Positions 14,913 to 18,567 of a stretch of 18,567 bases of DNA are shown here, one piece after another. Below the pieces are notes generated by a model, which searched no databases, was not told the DNA's origin, and saw nothing but the letters and a program-made list of their open reading frames with translations. This stretch comes from Methanobrevibacter sp. (lineage in GTDB: Archaea > Methanobacteriota > Methanobacteria > Methanobacteriales > Methanobacteriaceae). Position numbers and translations under genes: made by a program. Positions within the stretch are counted from its first letter, which is position 1. Every line of letters starts with the position of its first letter. Where the stretch lies: contig JAFRCZ010000286.1 in the NCBI GenBank assembly GCA_017404125.1, forward strand, positions 1 to 18,567. Direction: 5' to 3'.

Positions 14913-14970
14913 TTTCCTTTATAAATGGATAGGATTTTTGATAAAAAATGAAAAAAGTTTCCTTTATAAA
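14913..14970. repeat. 13-bp direct repeats TTTCCTTTATAAA, 45-bp spacing
   Basis: Exact copies at 14913-14925 and 14958-14970. The inner CCTTTATAA recurs once more at 15005-15013, so the three boxes start at 14916, 14961 and 15005. Confidence 0.75.
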
Positions 14971-15004
14971 GAGACCATATACTTAGTATTACTTATATTG
15001 AAAA

Positions 15005-15013
15005 CCTTTATAA
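15005..15013 (+). promoter_or_regulatory. TATA box of the HIRAN-domain gene
   Basis: CCTTTATAA places a transcription start near 15036, leaving about 27 bases of leader that include the GGGGTGAT ribosome site at 15052-15059. It is the last of three identical boxes. Confidence 0.55.
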
Positions 15014-15062
15014 GTAACGAAGTCCAAAATATATGTACATACTATTTTTACGGGGTGATTGT

Positions 15063-15416
15063 ATGAATGATGAAAAATATGTAACTATAATTTGCTTTAA
15101 CCAATTTCACGGAAAGAAGATATTTAAGATTGGTTCTATTTTAAAGCTCATCAAAGAGCCTGACAACAATCATGACGCTGAAGCAATTCGCGTTGAAATG
15201 AGATATGCAGGCAAGGTAGGATACTTGGCAAATAGTACGAAAACCGTTGTAAGAGGTACTATGAGTTCCGGGAGAGTTTATGATAAGGTCGATGATGAAA
15301 ATGCATATGCAATGGTAAAATTCATTTCCCATCAGAATGTAATTGCAAAAATCATTGAAGATGATGAACTTGCCGAACTTAAAAAAGATCCTGAAAATGA
15401 TGTAAACTTCATTTAA
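15063..15416 (+). CDS. HIRAN-domain protein
   Basis: A 117-residue protein that is little more than a HIRAN domain. Visible hallmarks are FHGKKIFKIGSILKLIKEPDN (15-35, the G..L.L.REP.N pattern), HDAEAIRVE (37-45) and GKVGYLAN (50-57). HIRAN domains bind 3' ends of single-stranded DNA in repair helicases such as HLTF; stand-alone copies in prokaryotes are thought to recognise damaged DNA or stalled forks. The C-terminus is acidic and has no helicase or nuclease partner domain. The frame is open from ATG 15033, but the GGGGTGAT site at 15052-15059 fixes the start at ATG 15063. It is followed after 106 bp by the ARPP-1 gene on the same strand. Confidence 0.75.
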   Translation: MNDEKYVTIICFNQFHGKKIFKIGSILKLIKEPDNNHDAEAIRVEMRYAGKVGYLANSTKTVVRGTMSSGRVYDKVDDENAYAMVKFISHQNVIAKIIEDDELAELKKDPENDVNFI

Positions 15417-15438
15417 TTAAAATTATTATTTAATTATT

Positions 15439-15472
15439 CAATCATTCCATCCCAATAGCGAGTGAATGATTG
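15439..15472. repeat. Inverted repeat between the HIRAN and ARPP-1 genes
   Basis: CAATCATTC (15439-15447) and GAATGATTG (15464-15472) are perfect 9-base arms around a 16-base loop. It ends just before the TATA box of the next gene. There is only a weak T-run after it, so operator or weak terminator are both possible. Confidence 0.6.
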
Positions 15473-15475
15473 TTT

Positions 15476-15486
15476 GTAATATATAG
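15476..15486 (+). promoter_or_regulatory. TATA box of the ARPP-1 gene
   Basis: GTAATATATAG about 40 bases before ATG 15523. The predicted start lies just ahead of the GGGGG ribosome site at 15512-15516, giving a very short leader. This suggests the gene has its own promoter. Confidence 0.5.
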
Positions 15487-15522
15487 AACTAAATAAACAT
15501 AAAAACATATAGGGGGTATTTT

Positions 15523-16512
15523 ATGGAGAAATCCAATGAAAACATTATAAAAGATTCAGAAATTGCTAATGAAAACTTAGAGAACTTTGCATTCATAGAT
15601 GTAAATGGAACAAAGATAAGCTTCGAATTGTTGGAAAGCCAAAAATACAAGAATGTGGAAGTCATTCCAATAAAAAGCGATTCCTTTGGAGCTAAGGATT
15701 TCATCACCATCAAAAAAGGATATGAAATGAATCTTGTGGAAATTACTGAACTTGAAAATTCCAGCGTAAATTGCGTTTTGTGCAAAAATGATGCAATCGT
15801 TCCACTTTTGCTCATTGACAGTGATGAGATTACCGGTGCAATGCAAAACCGTATCATAAACGATACCTTGCTTGTTCCAGCAAGATCCAGCTTAAAGATT
15901 CCCGTAAGCTGCACTGAACATGGAAGATGGCATTTTAAGGGAGAAAGCAAGGAATCAAAAAGATTTGCTCCATCCTTATATACTGCCAATATCTCCACTA
16001 GAAGAAGAAAATCAAGAGCAGCATATGAGGAAAGGCATTATCAAAGTGACGTGTGGGATTCCATCGACAGGTTTGAAAGCAAATCTGGATTAAGGTCCAC
16101 TACCAGCGCTTTAAATGACAGCTATGAAAACCTTAAGGAAAAGCAGAATGATTACTTGAACAAATTCAAAATTGTAGATGGTCAAAATGGTGTCATTTTC
16201 ATTGTAAATGGTGAGTTGAAAGGATTGGAGTTGTTCTACAATCACAGCATCTATAAGGAATACCATGAAAAGCTATTCAGAAGCTATATCATTGAAGCTA
16301 TTGTAGACAATGAGTCTGCAGATGATGTTGATAGGTTGGAAATCATGAGAATCCTTGAAGACATTTCCAATTGTGAATCAAAATCAGCCAAGTCAATCGG
16401 TCTTGGAGACAACATCAAGTTTTCAAATGACTTTGGATCTGGGTCCGGACTTGTATATGATGATGAATTGATTCACATGACATACTATAAGGATTTGGAT
16501 ATTATCATATAG
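15523..16512 (+). CDS. ARPP-1 / DUF6569 domain protein
   Basis: A 329-residue soluble protein of the ARPP-1 (DUF6569; ARG and rhodanese-phosphatase-superfamily-associated) family. The conserved block runs from 95 to 138: PLLLIDSDEITGAMQNR, then the LVPARSSLKIPVSCTEHGRW stretch, with invariant-looking QNR, Cys130, Glu132 and GRW. A second conserved region, WDSIDRFESKSGLRSTTSAL, is near 177-196, and a substrate-pocket-like VIFIVNGELKGLELF near 220-234. The biochemical role is not established to my knowledge; the family name comes from genomic association with ADP-ribosylglycohydrolase-type and phosphatase genes, suggesting ADP-ribose or nucleotide metabolism. The ribosome site GGGGG is clear. 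It is followed by a hairpin terminator. Confidence 0.8.
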   Translation: MEKSNENIIKDSEIANENLENFAFIDVNGTKISFELLESQKYKNVEVIPIKSDSFGAKDFITIKKGYEMNLVEITELENSSVNCVLCKNDAIVPLLLIDSDEITGAMQNRIINDTLLVPARSSLKIPVSCTEHGRWHFKGESKESKRFAPSLYTANISTRRRKSRAAYEERHYQSDVWDSIDRFESKSGLRSTTSALNDSYENLKEKQNDYLNKFKIVDGQNGVIFIVNGELKGLELFYNHSIYKEYHEKLFRSYIIEAIVDNESADDVDRLEIMRILEDISNCESKSAKSIGLGDNIKFSNDFGSGSGLVYDDELIHMTYYKDLDIII

Positions 16513-16522
16513 ATAGTCTTTT

Positions 16523-16558
16523 TGAGATTATTTAATTAATAATCTCATATTATTTTTT
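16523..16558 (+). terminator. Hairpin plus T-tract terminator after ARPP-1
   Basis: TGAGATTATT (16523-16532) and AATAATCTCA (16538-16547) form a perfect 10-bp stem with a 5-base loop, followed by tattattttttta. It is 10 bases after the stop, between convergent genes. Confidence 0.8.
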
Positions 16559-16695
16559 TATAATTATTTAATCCCTTTTTCACATATATCAGAGCTGAAC
16601 TTTTTTTACACCATACACTTAAATTTTAAGTATTTTCCATAATAATACAATTAAAAAGAAGAACTTTTTTTAAAATTTTAGCAGAAAAAATAGAC

Positions 16696-17685
16696 TTAGA
16701 GTTGTAAAAGGATTAAATCCATAAATACAACAAAGAAAAAGATTGTGAATAGGAATATGCTGAGTCTTGCTATGTCAATTGCCTTGTCAATGCATTCCGC
16801 TTTAAGGGGATGCAAGTTATCACCTAAAGTATAGACTCCCTCTTTTTCAAGCTGAATATTCAAAGCCCCTGCAACAGTTGCCATGGTGTAACCTGAATTA
16901 GGGCTATCACAGTTTCCAGCATCCCTTTTCATTATATAGCTTGCTCCTCTCCAATTGAGGCCTAAAAATGCTGAAGCAATAATCATCATCACTCCAGATA
17001 TTCTTGCCGGTATGTAGTTTAATATGTCATCGAGATGCGCTGGTATGAATCCAATATTGTAAAGCTCTTCTGTTTTATATCCAAGCATTGAATCCATAGT
17101 GTCAGCTACCCTATGGATAAATGCTGCTAGTAAGGCCAGAATAACTACATCAAAGTCATTAAATCCTAAAAGAAATGCAGCGATACCAACAATGGAATAG
17201 TAGAAAATTGTAGAGATATAGGAATCAGGAATGTTTTCCGTCAATGTTTCAATGACTGCAGATATGACATGCTCTTTACTTAATTCATCTGTCTTTCTGC
17301 TTACCAGATAGCTTACTGCTTGTCTTGCCTTGTTTAAATTATTGTTCTTCAGATCCTTTTCCACATCTCTTGCGCAGTCCAATAGCAGTTTTACTGAAAA
17401 GGTGGATGAGAGCAATAATACTGCTGCTAATTTGAATAAGTAGATCATTCCATCATTAAGGTATAGAAAATGCTTAATTATCATCATTGGCACAAGAAGA
17501 ATCAATGAGGAAACAATTATGACACATATTGATATTATGAATCCTGATAATTTATTGTCAAATCCTAAATATTTCTTGAAAAAGCTTATGATCTTTCCAA
17601 TCCATACAACAGGATGTATTTTAGCTGGAAATTCTCCAATCAATAAATCAAATGCCAATGCAAACAATAATATTGTAAGCAGCAT
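16696..17685 (-). CDS. cbiB: CbiB, adenosylcobinamide-phosphate synthase
   Basis: A membrane protein of 329 residues, normal for CbiB/CobD, which attaches the aminopropanol arm (or its phosphate) to adenosylcobyric acid in late cobalamin synthesis. Family motifs: DLLIGEFPAKIHPVVWIGKII (13-33), ENIPDSYISTIFYY (150-163), HRVADTMDSMLGYK (191-204), AHLDDILNYIPARI (216-229) and KRDAGNCDSPNSGYTMATVAGAL (253-275). There are about five membrane segments, the last at the extreme C-terminus. No Shine-Dalgarno site precedes ATG 17685, so the start may be read from a short or absent leader. The neighbours are not cobalamin genes; CbiH lies 14 kb away on the same strand. Confidence 0.92.
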   Translation of the reverse strand: MLLTILLFALAFDLLIGEFPAKIHPVVWIGKIISFFKKYLGFDNKLSGFIISICVIIVSSLILLVPMMIIKHFLYLNDGMIYLFKLAAVLLLSSTFSVKLLLDCARDVEKDLKNNNLNKARQAVSYLVSRKTDELSKEHVISAVIETLTENIPDSYISTIFYYSIVGIAAFLLGFNDFDVVILALLAAFIHRVADTMDSMLGYKTEELYNIGFIPAHLDDILNYIPARISGVMMIIASAFLGLNWRGASYIMKRDAGNCDSPNSGYTMATVAGALNIQLEKEGVYTLGDNLHPLKAECIDKAIDIARLSIFLFTIFFFVVFMDLILLQL

Positions 17686-17844
17686 GTAAATTGAATTATT
17701 GTAAAGTTCAGTTATAATTAAAATTAAATATATTAGCCAACTATATATAATTTATTGATTAAGAAAAAATATTAAAAAAATATTATAATAATTTATAATT
17801 CTTAATAATTGTATTCAAATTAAAATTTATTTATGGATGATAAT

Positions 17845-18309
17845 ATGGCAATAGATGAAGAACAAGTAAGAAACTGGCTAATGGAAGAGGATCTTATTCG
17901 TGAAAAGATTTATGATGAAAACGCTAATTTCCATTATATAATCAATTTTCCAAACAACAATGCAATGGATATAATTCAGCCTAAATCAAAGGAAGACATA
18001 TTATTGATAGGTTGTGCAACAGAAGTTTCCCAGGAAGAGCAAAACATTATTAAAAGCAGTCCTAAAAAAATCAATCAGGAATTCATTTGGAAGATTAGAT
18101 TCGCATTGAATGAAATGCTTCTTGACTTTGAATTGGAACATCCAAATGATCAATTGACTAGATTCATCATAACAGAAGACATATTTGAAGATGGACTCTC
18201 AAAACATGTTCTTATAAAATCAATTAAGAAAGTCTTTAAGGGAAAGCTTCAATGCATATGGATTCTTGGAAAGACATATGGATCTGTCCAACAGAATAAT
18301 ATTGAATAA
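17845..18309 (+). CDS. DUF2299 family protein
   Basis: A small soluble protein of about 154 residues fitting DUF2299, found in methanogens and other archaea, function unknown. Recognisable stretches are EEQVRNWLMEEDLIREKI near the start, FHYIINFPNNNAMDIIQPK, ILLIGCATEVSQEEQ, and LTRFIITEDIFEDGLSKHVLIKSIKKVFKG near the end. The mix of an N-terminal helix, central strands and a C-terminal helix suggests a compact alpha/beta fold. The frame opens at ATG 17833, but GGATGATAAT directly before ATG 17845 copies the ribosome-site layout of the aldolase gene at 5816, so 17845 is preferred. Divergent from cbiB. Confidence 0.75.
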   Translation: MAIDEEQVRNWLMEEDLIREKIYDENANFHYIINFPNNNAMDIIQPKSKEDILLIGCATEVSQEEQNIIKSSPKKINQEFIWKIRFALNEMLLDFELEHPNDQLTRFIITEDIFEDGLSKHVLIKSIKKVFKGKLQCIWILGKTYGSVQQNNIE

Positions 18310-18567
18310 AATTAATATTTTTATAGTATTTATTTATTTTATTGAATTTTTAATATAAAATATTTTTATTTTTTTATTTTTATTTATATGAGTTGTTATT
18401 ATGATATTTTTTATAAAATCTTCTCTTTTTTTATTATTTCAAAATTAAGGAACATTCTAAAATTATCAAACAATGGAAAAATTTCAAAAATTTCAAGTGT
18501 AAATAATAAATTAAAATAATCTAAAATGAATTTTACAGTTGAAATAATGGTCTATTTCAAAATGAAT
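18310..18567. other. AT-rich right end without a gene
   Basis: No coding region or RNA gene is seen. T-runs after the DUF2299 stop can end transcription. The last 30 bases hold a perfect inverted repeat, TTGAAATA (18539-18546) and TATTTCAA (18553-18560). Confidence 0.55.

Larger units (their letters stand above)
14553..15062. other. 510-bp intergenic region with T-tracts, tandem repeats and spaced TATA-like boxes
   Basis: No gene is supported. The first part holds T-tract terminators and two 43-bp repeats. The second part holds three CCTTTATAA boxes at near-equal spacing and several actag motifs around 14833-14883. No tRNA-like or stable GC-rich fold is seen. Confidence 0.6.

Noticed and set aside
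14553..15062. tRNA or other structured RNA in the large intergenic region
   Set aside because: No cloverleaf, T-loop motif or GC-rich stem is present; the sequence is T-rich and repetitive.
18530..18567. CRISPR repeat at the window end
   Set aside because: Only one copy of the dyad is visible, so no array can be claimed.

Overview
The window reads as chromosomal DNA of a Methanobrevibacter-like methanogen (order Methanobacteriales). It is AT-rich. It carries a euryarchaeal DNA polymerase D small subunit, a methanogen-type class II aldolase, anaerobic cobalamin genes (CbiH, CbiB), small archaea-wide proteins (UPF0147, DUF2299), beta-helix adhesin-like surface proteins of the kind abundant in rumen and gut Methanobrevibacter, archaeal TATA boxes, and Shine-Dalgarno sites of the GGTGAT/GGAGG type. 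Genus is an inference from gene content and style; there is no rRNA marker in the window.

Layout. 1-3613, minus strand: a Ser/Gly-rich secreted protein, a CbiH-like methyltransferase fused to a cysteine-rich domain, a PhoU/TrkA-C regulator, and an MgtE-type cation transporter. The transporter's frame is broken by a TGA at 59-61 while the family sequence continues to the window edge. 3930-7003, plus strand: PolD small subunit (DP1), a FucA-like aldolase, and a TsaA/TrmO-family tRNA methyltransferase with a TATA box placed for a leaderless start. 7227-11284: two divergent surface proteins with right-handed beta-helix repeats, one membrane-anchored and one ending in a very lysine-rich Ig-like domain, separated by 428 bp that holds a long palindrome. 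11482-13362, minus strand: a three-gene operon made of DUF2162, a MotA/TolQ/ExbB proton channel, and an ExbD-like DUF2149 protein. Then an orphan Panacea (SocA-antitoxin-like) gene on the minus strand, and UPF0147, a HIRAN-domain protein and an ARPP-1/DUF6569 protein on the plus strand. CbiB is on the minus strand and DUF2299 on the plus strand. The last 258 bp show no gene.

How the parts may work together. CbiH and CbiB act in corrin synthesis, which methanogens need for methyltransferases. The ExbB/ExbD-like/DUF2162 operon is the strongest candidate for an under-described system: an ion-driven motor pair in a cell with no outer membrane, next to a polytopic protein with a Cys-Pro-Cys motif. 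The HIRAN and ARPP-1 genes form a second candidate pair with no assigned role. The two adhesin-like genes share a control region and probably decorate the pseudomurein wall. Two convincing hairpin-plus-T-tract terminators (11296-11338, 16523-16558) stand out because archaeal termination usually relies on T-tracts alone.
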